A stretch of DNA of 64,000 nucleotides, taken from NCBI GenBank assembly GCA_019359675.1, contig JAHHGX010000074.1, positions 1 through 64,000 of the forward strand, given 5' to 3'. Source of the stretch: Calothrix sp. FI2-JRJ7. GTDB taxonomy: Bacteria > Cyanobacteriota > Cyanobacteriia > Cyanobacteriales > Nostocaceae. Below the pieces are notes generated by a model. The model was given only the letters and a program-made list of their open reading frames with translations, was not told the origin of the DNA and made no database searches. Numbering within the stretch: position 1 is the stretch's first letter; every line of letters starts with the position of its first letter. Of the stretch, positions 53,968 through 63,143 are shown in pieces. Made by a program: the position numbers and the translations under genes.

Positions 53968-55197
53968 TCAATGTGCCAGTACCGAATTCTCAGCTGGGTA
54001 CAGTAGTCTCTGCTTCACTTCATGACTATGTTGAACTACAAACCGAATAATCTGGCAGATTTTATTAATTTCCTCTGCATCAAGAGCAGTACCTGTGGGC
54101 AGAACTAACACCCGTTTGCCTAAACTTTCAGTTTCCGGAAGCAGTAGTCCTGCATGAGGAAAGTAGGAACGATAGGGTTCCATGCGATGGCATCCAGGAT
54201 AAAAGTAGCGTCGAGCTAAGACATTTTCAGCCCAGAGGATTTTTACCAGTTGGTCTCGACTGAATTGGGTAATTTCTTCATCAATTTCTAGCACAATGTA
54301 CTGATAGTTGCACTTTTCAGTCTCATCATAGGTTAATAATTTAACACCTGGTATGTCCCTTACTTCGCGCTGATATTGCTTGTAATTACGATAGTTAACA
54401 GCTACAAATTCGTCTAAACTTTCTAAACCCGTTAGCCCCATTGCAGCACAAACTTCGCTCATTTTTCCATTGGTGCCGATATAACTAACATTCTCGAATC
54501 CAGAAAAGCCAAAGTTTTTCATCAGACGAATTTTGGCAGCTAGTTCATCATTATTAGTGGCAACAGCCCCTCCTTCAAAGGTGTTGAAAAATTTAGTTCC
54601 ATGAAAGCTGAATACTTCAGCATCGCCAAAGTTACCAATCATTTGTCCTTTATAGGAACAGCCAAAGGCATGGGCGGCGTCAAACATCAGCTTGAGGTTA
54701 TGCTTCTGGGCAATTTCTGTGAGAGCTTCCACATTACAAGTTTGTCCCCACAGATGAACTCCAATAATTCCGGTCGTGCGCGGCGTAATCATTGACTCTA
54801 CCCGCCAGGGGTTAATGGTGTAAGTGTGAGGGTCTATATCACAGAATACGGGGGTAATCTCTTGCCATTGTAATGCGTGAGCAGTAGCGATAAAGGTAAA
54901 CGAAGGAAGAATGACCTCTCCTGTGAGTCCTGCTGCTCTAATGGCAATTTCTAAAGCAACAGTACCATTACACATCGGTATGCAGTGCTTGACCCCTATT
55001 ATGCCAGCCATGCGTTGCTCAAACTCCTGAACGTAAGGCCCGTTATTGGTCAACCATTTTCTATCTAGCAGGTTGTTAATTCGCTCAAATAGGCGATCAC
55101 GGTTACCAATGTTAGGGCGCCCCACATGTAGCTTTTCATTAAAGGCAGGGGTTCCATTGAATATTGCCAAGTCTTCCAATCGAGTTTTGTTAATCAT
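53968..55197 (-). CDS. DegT/DnrJ/EryC1/StrS family aminotransferase
   Basis: This 409-residue PLP-dependent sugar aminotransferase has the opening GRPNIGNRDRLFERINNLL, CNGTVALEIAIRAAGL, LPSFTFIATAHALQW, HLWGQTCNVEALTEIA, LMFDAAHAFGC (Asp that contacts PLP) and HGTKFFNTFEGGAV with the catalytic Lys near residue 200. It would aminate a keto sugar. Alternative: a sugar-isomerase-like DegT protein is unlikely because the Lys is present. Only 142 bp of gap to rfbA. Confidence 0.92.
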   Translation of the reverse strand: MINKTRLEDLAIFNGTPAFNEKLHVGRPNIGNRDRLFERINNLLDRKWLTNNGPYVQEFEQRMAGIIGVKHCIPMCNGTVALEIAIRAAGLTGEVILPSFTFIATAHALQWQEITPVFCDIDPHTYTINPWRVESMITPRTTGIIGVHLWGQTCNVEALTEIAQKHNLKLMFDAAHAFGCSYKGQMIGNFGDAEVFSFHGTKFFNTFEGGAVATNNDELAAKIRLMKNFGFSGFENVSYIGTNGKMSEVCAAMGLTGLESLDEFVAVNYRNYKQYQREVRDIPGVKLLTYDETEKCNYQYIVLEIDEEITQFSRDQLVKILWAENVLARRYFYPGCHRMEPYRSYFPHAGLLLPETESLGKRVLVLPTGTALDAEEINKICQIIRFVVQHSHEVKQRLLYPAENSVLAH

Positions 55198-55272
55198 TTG
55201 CTATTATCCTTCGGCTTATCTTAGGTTTATTAAGTGAAATCATCTTCGGGTGGGCACTGCCCACCTTACCTG

Positions 55273-56226
55273 CTAAAATTTCCAGTGTGCTGGTACATCG
55301 GGTACAGCTTGTTTGATTTTTTCAACGACTTCGGGAGCGAGGGCGCCTAATTCCACAGCTTGGAAATTAGCTTTTACTTGTTCAGCATTTCTCATTCCTG
55401 GTATAACGACTCCAACCCCTGAATGATGTAAGACATACCGCAACGCTGAAACTGTAATTCCTCCAGGCAATTCATCTAAAAAAGCTAACTTTCTTGCACT
55501 TTCGAGCAACCAGCTTTTATCTTTTTCGGGCAAATAATGGCGCCAATCATTTTCGGCAAAATCTGGGGTTTTGTACAAATATTTTTGATTTAAAAAGCCC
55601 GAAGCTAAAGGCACTCTAGCAATGAATTCGGAATTCAACGCTATATGGTTGTTAAATAAATATTCTTCAGCACGCCTATCTAATGCATTAAAAATTGCCT
55701 CAATCACGCTTCCAAACTTATCGTTTGCTACTTTTAATGCACCTTTAAGCGTTTTTGAGCTAACACCATATTTCTTAATATATCCTTTCTGAGTAAGTCG
55801 GTCTATAATAGTAACGTCGTAATTTTTCCAGTCAAAATCATCTGGCGGACTATGAAATAATAAAACATCAATGCAATCAATCTTTAAACGTTCAAGGCTA
55901 TTAATTACAGCTTTTTCGAGCCATTCGGGAGAAAAATCCTGAAAATAATTACCATCATTATCGTTCCGATTGCCAAACTTGGTGCAAATAATATAGTTTG
56001 CATTTGGATAGCTTTGAAAAGCTTTGCCTAAAATTTCTTCAGACCTCCCCTCTCCGTAGGAATCAGCCGTATCAAAGAATTGGATACCGTGATCAAGAGC
56101 AAGGTGAACCGCCTGAATAGCTTCTTTGTCGTCAATATATCCCCATCCTTTATGCTTACCGCCAATAATATTTTCGCCCCCAAATTGCCAAGTCCCAAAG
56201 CCTAACTTATGAATTTCTCTTTTCAT
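55273..56226 (-). CDS. Aldo/keto reductase
   Basis: This 317-residue NADPH-dependent oxidoreductase with the (beta/alpha)8 fold has IQFFDTADSYGEGRSEEILG (the D-x3-Y-G-G-like catalytic segment with Tyr), IICTKFG, IDVLLFHSPPDDFDW, KKYGVSSKTLKGAL and GVGVVIPGMRNAEQVKANF. This subgroup often sits with sugar-modifying enzymes. It overlaps the upstream dioxygenase gene by 4 bp (ATGA), so the pair is translationally coupled. Substrate unknown. Confidence 0.92.
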   Translation of the reverse strand: MKREIHKLGFGTWQFGGENIIGGKHKGWGYIDDKEAIQAVHLALDHGIQFFDTADSYGEGRSEEILGKAFQSYPNANYIICTKFGNRNDNDGNYFQDFSPEWLEKAVINSLERLKIDCIDVLLFHSPPDDFDWKNYDVTIIDRLTQKGYIKKYGVSSKTLKGALKVANDKFGSVIEAIFNALDRRAEEYLFNNHIALNSEFIARVPLASGFLNQKYLYKTPDFAENDWRHYLPEKDKSWLLESARKLAFLDELPGGITVSALRYVLHHSGVGVVIPGMRNAEQVKANFQAVELGALAPEVVEKIKQAVPDVPAHWKF

Positions 56227-57020
56227 GCTTGGCAGTAAAGTTCTAAATTTTTATGTTTTCTAGAGTGCAAAATTACAGAACCTTTAAGGAGAACGCGGTC
56301 GCCTTTGTTCGAAGTAAAAAATGCATTTCTACCATGCAAAAGTCTTTCATCATGAAAAAATACAGCCTCTCCTTTTCTTAATATAATATCCGTGCAAATT
56401 CCGCTATTATGAACGCGATCTTCAAGAAAGTACTGAAATCTTTCAACTAAATTTTTGGCTTCTGGAGTGTTATCTTTATCTAAAGGGTAATAATTATAAT
56501 TCAAGCGAAGCCCTAATTCGTCTTCTGTAATAATGGGCTTAGTTTTGCTGGTGCCTTGTTTTGAAAAACATACAGGAATAGTTTTGAGGTCTTCTAGTAA
56601 CTGATGCTCACTGTCTAACTCCAAAACTTTAATGAGCAATTCACTATCTAAGAAAAAAGTAGCACCTCCTACTTGCGCCTGAGATAAGCAATAAAAATAA
56701 TTCACAGCATCGTGATGGTTAAGATAAGAATTATCCGTATGAAGAGGCTGCCTGGTTTTACTTGAGCGGTACTTATTCGGACGTGCAGGGTCGTAGCTAA
56801 TATCTATCCAACGTTGACCCGTTCGTTTGCCTGTATCTTTATCTTCATCCATGCTAATCACTAAGCCTAAAAAATCACTAAGTTCAGTGAAATAATCGTG
56901 AATACTTATTTGAAAATCAAAGCCGACAAAATGAACAAGTTTATAATTTTCCAGCGCTGAACGAATAGCTTTTTTAGTTTCTTCAGGAGAGGTGTATTCA
57001 ATTTTTTTATAAAATTTCAT
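56223..57020 (-). CDS. TauD/TfdA-like 2OG-dependent dioxygenase
   Basis: This 265-residue Fe(II)/2OG oxygenase has H-x-D in RQPLHTDNSYLN near residue 95 and the distal His in DERLLHGRNAFF near 228, with R in the last strand (GDRVLLKGSVI) for 2OG. It belongs to the TauD/TfdA-CAS-like group rather than the prolyl-hydroxylase group of the 37024 gene. Adjacent, coupled aldo/keto reductase suggests a two-step oxidation/reduction on a sugar or small acid (inference). Confidence 0.85.
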   Translation of the reverse strand: MKFYKKIEYTSPEETKKAIRSALENYKLVHFVGFDFQISIHDYFTELSDFLGLVISMDEDKDTGKRTGQRWIDISYDPARPNKYRSSKTRQPLHTDNSYLNHHDAVNYFYCLSQAQVGGATFFLDSELLIKVLELDSEHQLLEDLKTIPVCFSKQGTSKTKPIITEDELGLRLNYNYYPLDKDNTPEAKNLVERFQYFLEDRVHNSGICTDIILRKGEAVFFHDERLLHGRNAFFTSNKGDRVLLKGSVILHSRKHKNLELYCQA

Positions 57021-57060
57021 ATGAGCCTTTTTGAATAAATTTATATTTACTTATACGTTT

Positions 57061-57708
57061 TTATACGTCAATTTTCCTTATTACTCTAGCCGGGATGCCA
57101 TAGGCTAAGACACTATCAGGAATATCATCGACCACAACCGCACCCGCCCCGATAAGAGCGCCTGCACCTATCCGCACGCGATCTATCACCGTCGCTCCAA
57201 TTCCCACCTTGGCTGCACGCCCCACTGTTACTCTTCCAGCCAGGTTAACACCTGGACAAATATGGGCTCCGTCTTCTATTACACACTCATGATCTACGCT
57301 CGCACAGGTGTTGATAATGACATTCCGTCCAATCCTCGCTCCAGAATTAACAACCGCTCCGGCTGCAATTACGGTTCCCGGTTCTATAGACACGTCAGCA
57401 GCAATTGTTGCCGTCGGGTGGATAGCAGTCGCTAAGGAAAAACCTTTTCCAACAACCAACTCAGACAACTTTAATCGCGCTTGACAATCTCCAAATCCAA
57501 AAATTGTGTGTTCAATGCCTTTATCCTTACAAAAATCTAATTGTTCCTGTCCTCCAAAAATTGGCACTCCGCAGAAATTTTCACCCTGACGTTGTGGATT
57601 CACATTGTCAAGCAAGCCAACAATCTCATAGATTCCTTGTAAGCGGATTATATCTATCACCACTAAGGCGTGTCCTGAAGCTCCCCATATTAGTAATTTG
57701 GATATCAT
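57061..57708 (-). CDS. NeuD/PglD-like sugar O/N-acyltransferase
   Basis: This 215-residue protein has an N-terminal Rossmann-like domain (KLLIWGASGHALVVIDII, then IFGFGDCQARLKL) and a C-terminal left-handed beta-helix made of hexapeptide repeats from IHPTATIAADVSIEPGTVIA to GAGAVVVDDIPDSVLAYGIP. The conserved His in ASVDHECVIEDG near residue 136 is the expected catalytic base. It would acylate an amino group made by the DegT-type aminotransferase. Together they make a short amino-sugar module. Confidence 0.92.
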   Translation of the reverse strand: MISKLLIWGASGHALVVIDIIRLQGIYEIVGLLDNVNPQRQGENFCGVPIFGGQEQLDFCKDKGIEHTIFGFGDCQARLKLSELVVGKGFSLATAIHPTATIAADVSIEPGTVIAAGAVVNSGARIGRNVIINTCASVDHECVIEDGAHICPGVNLAGRVTVGRAAKVGIGATVIDRVRIGAGALIGAGAVVVDDIPDSVLAYGIPARVIRKIDV

Positions 57709-57789
57709 AAAAATTTAACAAAAATATTCGCGCTCATTATCTAGGTCTTAATTTATTCTCAATATTTTTTAGCCTGTAATACCAAGTTG

Positions 57790-59088
57790 TCAACAGCAAG
57801 ACTTAGAAGTAGATATTTCAATGGGAGCAAAGTTCCATTTCAAATTGGGGCGAACTACTCCTTGCCACTTGCCATACCATTTGAATTCTCTCTCAACATC
57901 ATGCACAGTAAAACTCAGCAAATTTGCATATGTATAAAGGACACTTGAAGTATCTTGAACAATCATCATTGTAATTTGATAACTTCCATCATTGAAAAAA
58001 TTTCCAGGAATGTAACAAACTCCTCGGATTAGTCCTTCAGGACAAGGAATAGAAGCTGAGATTGAGTTAAAAACGCAAATTCCCTCCAGTGTGTAAACGT
58101 GCAAGCTCAAATTTAAGTGGGCGCCAGCGAGGTAATTCCAATACTCAAATTCAATCTTTAGAGGGGTTTTAACTGTAATTTCATCTACTGATTCATCAAT
58201 ATCTGGAATTACCCTGATTTGATGGAGGCGAACTTTATCATTGCCAGGAGCAGTTTCAATATCATCCCAGATTCTTTCGAGAAAACTAGAGTCATTGTCG
58301 GATTCTAAATAATGAGATACAACCTCATGAGTTTCTCCATCATTTATCAAACATCCTGATTTAAGAAGTATCGCTCGCTCACATAGACTTTTTAATGCTG
58401 CCATATTGTGACTGACGAACAAGACGGTGCGCCCTTCTTTTTCGGCAACATCACTCATTTTCCCCAAGCACTTCTTTTGAAATTTGGCATCCCCTACCGC
58501 CAGAACTTCATCAACAATCAAAATCTCTGGCTCTAAATGCGCTGCCACCGCAAATGCCAGACGCACATACATCCCTGATGAATAGCGTTTAACAGGCGTA
58601 TCTAAAAACTTTTCAACTTCAGCAAAAGTGACTATTTCATCAAACTTTCTTTTAATCTCCACCCTGCTCATTCCCAAAATGGCGCCGTTGAGATAAATGT
58701 TTTCTCTACCTGTCAATTCTGGGTGAAAACCTGTCCCCACTTCTAAGAGACTTGCGACCCTACCTGTAATGGAAATACGTCCACTTGTTGGTTCAGTAAC
58801 ACGGCTTAAAATTTTGAGTAGGGTTGATTTCCCGGCGCCATTGCGACCAATAATCCCAACGCGATCGCCTTGTTTAATCTCAAACGAAACATCGTTCAAT
58901 GCCCAAAACTCTTCACGGGTTGGATTAAATATTTCTTTACTAGAAGGCTTAAGCAATTTTTTACTCAGTGAAGTAACCCCATTACTGATAGATTCCCGCA
59001 AAGATTTATACTTACTTCTTCCTTCCTGTTGGTGACTCAGGACGTACTTCTTACTCAGATTCTCAACACTAATTACTGTATCAGACAT
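57790..59088 (-). CDS. wzt: Wzt-like ABC transporter ATP-binding protein
   Basis: This 432-residue protein of the O-antigen/teichoic exporter type has Walker A GRNGAGKSTLL near residue 80, the signature YSSGMYVRLAFAVA and Walker B ILIVDEVLAVGD, then the H-loop LFVSHNMAALKSL. A C-terminal domain (about 270-430) resembles the Wzt carbohydrate-binding domain that recognises the non-reducing end. The start at 59088 (MSDTVISVENLSKKY) is preferred over the open frame to 59151, which overlaps the DUF1566 gene. The permease is at 63144-63986, separated by three unrelated genes. Confidence 0.93.
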   Translation of the reverse strand: MSDTVISVENLSKKYVLSHQQEGRSKYKSLRESISNGVTSLSKKLLKPSSKEIFNPTREEFWALNDVSFEIKQGDRVGIIGRNGAGKSTLLKILSRVTEPTSGRISITGRVASLLEVGTGFHPELTGRENIYLNGAILGMSRVEIKRKFDEIVTFAEVEKFLDTPVKRYSSGMYVRLAFAVAAHLEPEILIVDEVLAVGDAKFQKKCLGKMSDVAEKEGRTVLFVSHNMAALKSLCERAILLKSGCLINDGETHEVVSHYLESDNDSSFLERIWDDIETAPGNDKVRLHQIRVIPDIDESVDEITVKTPLKIEFEYWNYLAGAHLNLSLHVYTLEGICVFNSISASIPCPEGLIRGVCYIPGNFFNDGSYQITMMIVQDTSSVLYTYANLLSFTVHDVEREFKWYGKWQGVVRPNLKWNFAPIEISTSKSCC

Positions 59089-59126
59089 TGGTACGTTACT
59101 CTCAGCTTTATCAAAAAGTAAAGGCT

Positions 59127-59792
59127 TTATGGTTTTGCACGAACTGGCCACCCGTAGACGAGGCTCGGCTTACTGGTATTAATAACGTCTCCGAAGTTTA
59201 GGAAGATCGCCCAGGCGGAACTCACAGCGTCGCGGTAGGGGCCCGTCGTACTCGACCAGTAGTTGAACTGGACATTGGTGGCCCACTGTATTCCTGCTGC
59301 AAAGCAGCCTGCCCCATACTGGTCTACCAATGTTGGGGCACTACAGTTAAGAGATGAGGGAGGTAAGATCGCCGTAAGCTCGTCTTTGGTTGGCAAACGC
59401 CAATCGCCAGGAGAGGAGTTATCTGATAAATTACAGTCGCCGCTTTTAATCTCGGCTGCTTTGTAATTGGCACTTGCCCAATCTGTTGCCTCGAAACAAT
59501 CTGCCTTCTTAAGCCATATGAGTCCAGTTGCTGTATCAGTCACCGTGCCGTTACCACAGTCTACATAGCGATCGCTATTATTGAAGCAGGGACCAGTGGC
59601 TTTAATCGCAGCCCTCGCGTAACGTTGGGGCTTCGTGTAGGTTACAGGGATTTGCGACTGTACGACCACAGGAAGAGTAATGGTAATAGCCAGAAATAAT
59701 AATATGGATACAGCCCCGTAGAGTATATTGATTGCAAAACGAGGGAAGCGAATACGGAGCATATTCCTGAACTCTAAACGTCTAAATCTCAC
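59127..59792 (-). CDS. DUF1566 (Lcl-like) domain secreted protein
   Basis: This 221-residue protein has an N-terminal membrane/signal segment (about 20-45), then a DUF1566/Lcl domain: RYVDCGNGTVTDTATGLIWL, DWRLPTKDELTAIL and FNYWSSTTGPYRDAVSSAW. Six Cys in the domain suggest disulphides outside the cytoplasm. Lcl-like proteins can mediate adherence and carbohydrate binding in other bacteria (family knowledge). It lies between Wzt and Wzm; it contains the HIP1 octamer GCGATCGC at 59569, which is rare in this window. Confidence 0.8.
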   Translation of the reverse strand: MRFRRLEFRNMLRIRFPRFAINILYGAVSILLFLAITITLPVVVQSQIPVTYTKPQRYARAAIKATGPCFNNSDRYVDCGNGTVTDTATGLIWLKKADCFEATDWASANYKAAEIKSGDCNLSDNSSPGDWRLPTKDELTAILPPSSLNCSAPTLVDQYGAGCFAAGIQWATNVQFNYWSSTTGPYRDAVSSAWAIFLNFGDVINTSKPSLVYGWPVRAKP

Positions 59793-59806
59793 AATAAAAG
59801 CCTTTT

Positions 59807-60820
59807 TTAAACTCGCGCGAACGCAATTTTATCGACTGCGAGTTTTAAGAGCAGCGTCATTTCGCCAGTTTTCACATCGACAGTGAACAGGGAATTAGTT
59901 CCCTCATTGTTGGGGTCAGCAAGCGCAAACAGTTGACCTGATGAAGAAAAAGCTAGACTTGCCAAGTCATTGTCCAGCGGTTTTTTGTTAAAGCTTAATC
60001 CTACCAAGGGGATAATCTTTCCCCTGCCAGTAACTACTGCCCGGTTTTCTAGGTCTAGCTGCACTAAACTTGTGGTGTCTTGACCACCAACATTAGTAGC
60101 GTAAATTTTTCCATCCGGAGATTTAGCAAGGTTACTGAGTCTTTGATTAGGTGGCAGCGTTGGCAGACCCGTCTGGGCACTAGCATCTACTTGACCTGAG
60201 TTGGGGTCAATAAATGCCAACTCAAAAGGCGCCACACCTTCTGCTAAACTAACTACACTAAGCAACTGGTCGCCTTTTTTGTCTTTTATAGTAGTGAAGA
60301 GCAAACTTTCCACCGTACTAAACTTCTTGTCTTTGGTTTTTTTGATTTTCAATCCTTTTTTAGGAGGCTTTTTCCCATTTCCTTTAGGAGGTTCAATAAA
60401 TATAAGGCGACTGAAATCGCCATTCTTAGTGGTCGCTGTAGCAGCTATAACGAATGTGTTATCGGATAAGACAGTAAAACCAGTTATCCGCTCGCTGGGC
60501 TTTTTTACAACAAAGGCTTTAGTTGCTGTCTCAGTGGTTTCCTCTTGGTTACTAACTGTTACCGTAGGAATTTCAGTAGATACCAACTGCTGACCAGTTG
60601 TCAAGTTTATGGATTGTAAGATAATTTCCGGGGTGGTGTTAGCTGCGGCAGCGTCAACTAAGTCTTGTGTTTTACTGCTGCTAATTGAAGAAAGGAGTAC
60701 ACCAAAAAGCTGCTCCGACTCTTGTGCAATGACCTTGGATGTGGAGTTGGCGAGCGCTGTTGTGACAGCGCTTACAATAGCCAATTGTCCAAATCTTCGC
60801 CGTTTTATTCTAAAATTCAT
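59807..60820 (-). CDS. Predicted Tat-exported, propeller-like hypothetical protein
   Basis: This 337-residue protein has a basic N-terminal RIKRRRFGQLAIVSAVTT segment (twin-arginine-like signal, cleavage near residue 35), then a Thr/Lys-rich stretch and repeated short strands containing LSNLAKSPDGKIYATNVGG and LASLAFSSSGQLFALADP, the SPDG-type blade signature of beta-propellers. It has a lysine-rich loop (KGNGKKPPKKGLKIKK) near residue 150. I do not recognise the family. Start Met at 60820 preferred over 60829. It is transcribed with the genes around it. Confidence 0.55.
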   Translation of the reverse strand: MNFRIKRRRFGQLAIVSAVTTALANSTSKVIAQESEQLFGVLLSSISSSKTQDLVDAAAANTTPEIILQSINLTTGQQLVSTEIPTVTVSNQEETTETATKAFVVKKPSERITGFTVLSDNTFVIAATATTKNGDFSRLIFIEPPKGNGKKPPKKGLKIKKTKDKKFSTVESLLFTTIKDKKGDQLLSVVSLAEGVAPFELAFIDPNSGQVDASAQTGLPTLPPNQRLSNLAKSPDGKIYATNVGGQDTTSLVQLDLENRAVVTGRGKIIPLVGLSFNKKPLDNDLASLAFSSSGQLFALADPNNEGTNSLFTVDVKTGEMTLLLKLAVDKIAFARV

Positions 60821-60844
60821 AACAAGCACTCCTAGTACAGTTTT

Positions 60845-63022
60845 TCAAGGCACAATTATCTTTGCGCCGGGAGTTACAGGTTTGGCACCCATATCTGCCA
60901 GGATATTAACAACCATTTGCTTGACGCGAACATCTTCGCGTGGAGCAGTAACGCCATAGCTATCTAACCCCCACATAAACTGAATGGAGCCAGTCGAAAA
61001 GACCTTGGCGCCACTGGCAGAAGTAAAGCGAACTGCTTGGGAAATTCGGGGATCTGTTCCAGCAGGAAAACCCTCTAACTCAGCTTGATCAAGGTTTTGC
61101 AACTGTGTGGACTCGCTTAGACTGACCAACCCACTTAGAGATGTGTTTAGATTCATTGCATCCCATTCAAAGCCCACCAAACCACTCAATTTATCACCAT
61201 TATTCAGGTTTGTGTTGGCGTAGTAAGGATTGTTACTGTTTTTTACCACGAAATCGAACCCATCGAAATAGAAATTCTGCCACCTTCCTCCAATGTACAT
61301 ATTTCCTTTCAACGCGCTCTCTGGCTTGTTGTTTTCTGGGCTGCGGAACTTGTTTGTTGGTGCTACAGGGTCTGAGGTATTTTTATAACATGCCATAACC
61401 CTGTTGGGTGTCCCCGTACTGGAGTTTTCAAAGCGTACTCGCCAGTAAACACTGTTTCCTGAGAAAAAACCTTTGTTGACACTGCTGGTCTGGACACTAT
61501 TAAACTCCTCTAGCGACCAGTACTCGTCGTGACCGACCGACAGAAATACTTTGTGCTGTTGCAGCAAATTTGGGTTGGCGTGGATGTCCACGTTAGTTAC
61601 ATAGGATACATCATATGCCTGTGATTCTAGCCACCGGATCATATTGTGTTCCCAAGCCATGATAATGTTGTTATAAGGATTAGCGCCACTTAAAGTGCCA
61701 TGTTGTGCGAATGGTCGGTCGTAAGAAACCTTAAACGCTCTTTGACCTCCTATACTATGATCTGGGTATAAAGAATAACCACCACCTAGATTGTAAGCCA
61801 GCAAAGTGTTGAAGCTGCTCTGGAATAATATGTCAGACCCTCCACTGTCATCGCGAACAACAAACAATACCTGGGACTGATTGCCAGTTCTCTGGTCGGT
61901 TAGCTTGGCAATATACAAACCACTCGTCCAGTCAGATCCCACTGGTAACGTGTAGGAATCTGACCATTGACATTCGATTTTGCGGGTAGAATTGTCAAAA
62001 CTACATGCGGGCTGAGTAATTCCATTCAACTGACCACTGCTTAATATCAGTCGGCCACCTTGACCTCCGTAATAACCTAAGCGGTACACATCAATGGTAT
62101 AATTTCCAGGTTGTGCTAGGGAAACTTTGATTGGCAGGGAGCCGCCCTTATCTACACTAGTTGCTGCTGCATAGCCAGCAATATCTGATTGAGGAGATTG
62201 GGGAATCTGCCAGCCTGTACTACCAGGTTTCTGGTTTTCCAAATAAATGGCATTAGTAGTTCCTGGATTAGCTGTGGCAGTGAAGGTGAGGCTGCCTATA
62301 CCAGAAGCCGTCGCACTCACAGTATTTGTTGTACCAACCGTTGCACCCAGCGTTAGCACTGTGCTGGCTTGACCATTGGTACCAGTTACTGCACTGGTAG
62401 GCGAGACTGATCCCCCGCCACTGGCAACGGCAAAGTTGATCGTGATGCCAGCAGTAGGATTGCCACTACTATCTGTGACTTTTACGACCAACGGGTTAGA
62501 TAAAGCAGAGCCTGCCGTGCCACTCTGATTATCTCCGCTTACTTTAGTAAGGCTATTGCCAGGGACAAATACTATGTCGCGAAAATAGTTGCTGTTTTGA
62601 TGAGAATTAGTTGGGAATGAATTGGGTGTACCATAAACTGCATTATTGTTATCAGCAACTGACCTGAGATCCCCATTCACAATTGAGGTTCCCAATATAT
62701 TCTGCGTGACACCAAAATAGCTATTGCAACTGACGGTGACTACATAAGTTGTGTTGGCTTGGATGCTTAACGGTGTGCTGAGAACCTGTTGCTGCCAACC
62801 CGAAGCCGTCTCATTCAAGAAAGTAACGTTTGCTAAAATAGCTCCCGTTGCCGACCAAATTCTACCTACATGGGCGCCAGTCTCATTAACCGCTTTCCAA
62901 TAGCGAATCGCGGTAATTTGACCAGCCTTTGCACTCTGGAACTTCATTCCCAGTTCATAGGAGACACCATCGCTCCATTCAAACCCAGGCACCTGACTTG
63001 TAAAGATAGTTTGTTGAGCCAT
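60845..63022 (-). CDS. DUF4082-Ig-DUF6605 (N,N-dimethylformamidase-like) multidomain protein
   Basis: This 725-residue protein has no signal peptide visible at its Met. Domains in order: DUF4082 (about 1-155; GQITAIRYWKAVNETGAHVG, LNETASGWQQQVL, VVTVSCNSYFGVT), a bacterial Ig-like domain (about 160-255; GTAGSALSNPLVVKVTDSSG, then ATAS.SLTFTA), and a C-terminal region (about 262-715) like the DUF6605/N,N-dimethylformamidase beta-subunit C-terminal domain (PGNYTIDVYRLGYYGGQGGR, then SVGHDEYWSLEEFNSVQ). Such proteins are seen in secreted glycan-binding or glycan-processing contexts; no catalytic function is shown. Confidence 0.82.
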   Translation of the reverse strand: MAQQTIFTSQVPGFEWSDGVSYELGMKFQSAKAGQITAIRYWKAVNETGAHVGRIWSATGAILANVTFLNETASGWQQQVLSTPLSIQANTTYVVTVSCNSYFGVTQNILGTSIVNGDLRSVADNNNAVYGTPNSFPTNSHQNSNYFRDIVFVPGNSLTKVSGDNQSGTAGSALSNPLVVKVTDSSGNPTAGITINFAVASGGGSVSPTSAVTGTNGQASTVLTLGATVGTTNTVSATASGIGSLTFTATANPGTTNAIYLENQKPGSTGWQIPQSPQSDIAGYAAATSVDKGGSLPIKVSLAQPGNYTIDVYRLGYYGGQGGRLILSSGQLNGITQPACSFDNSTRKIECQWSDSYTLPVGSDWTSGLYIAKLTDQRTGNQSQVLFVVRDDSGGSDILFQSSFNTLLAYNLGGGYSLYPDHSIGGQRAFKVSYDRPFAQHGTLSGANPYNNIIMAWEHNMIRWLESQAYDVSYVTNVDIHANPNLLQQHKVFLSVGHDEYWSLEEFNSVQTSSVNKGFFSGNSVYWRVRFENSSTGTPNRVMACYKNTSDPVAPTNKFRSPENNKPESALKGNMYIGGRWQNFYFDGFDFVVKNSNNPYYANTNLNNGDKLSGLVGFEWDAMNLNTSLSGLVSLSESTQLQNLDQAELEGFPAGTDPRISQAVRFTSASGAKVFSTGSIQFMWGLDSYGVTAPREDVRVKQMVVNILADMGAKPVTPGAKIIVP

Positions 63023-63143
63023 TGGCGTTAAAATTGCTATTCAAATTTTTTTTCAATTGTCGGTAAAATATATACAAACTATTTTTTTATTTTTTGCACA
63101 AGTCTAAAAATCATAATTTTTAGACCGAAGCACAAAATCTCTT

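Noticed and set aside
60201-60593. Plus-strand frames opposite the propeller-like gene (also 60609-60959)
   Set aside because: The minus strand carries a signal peptide, repeats and a gene-sized frame; the plus frames have no ribosome-binding site and no domain.
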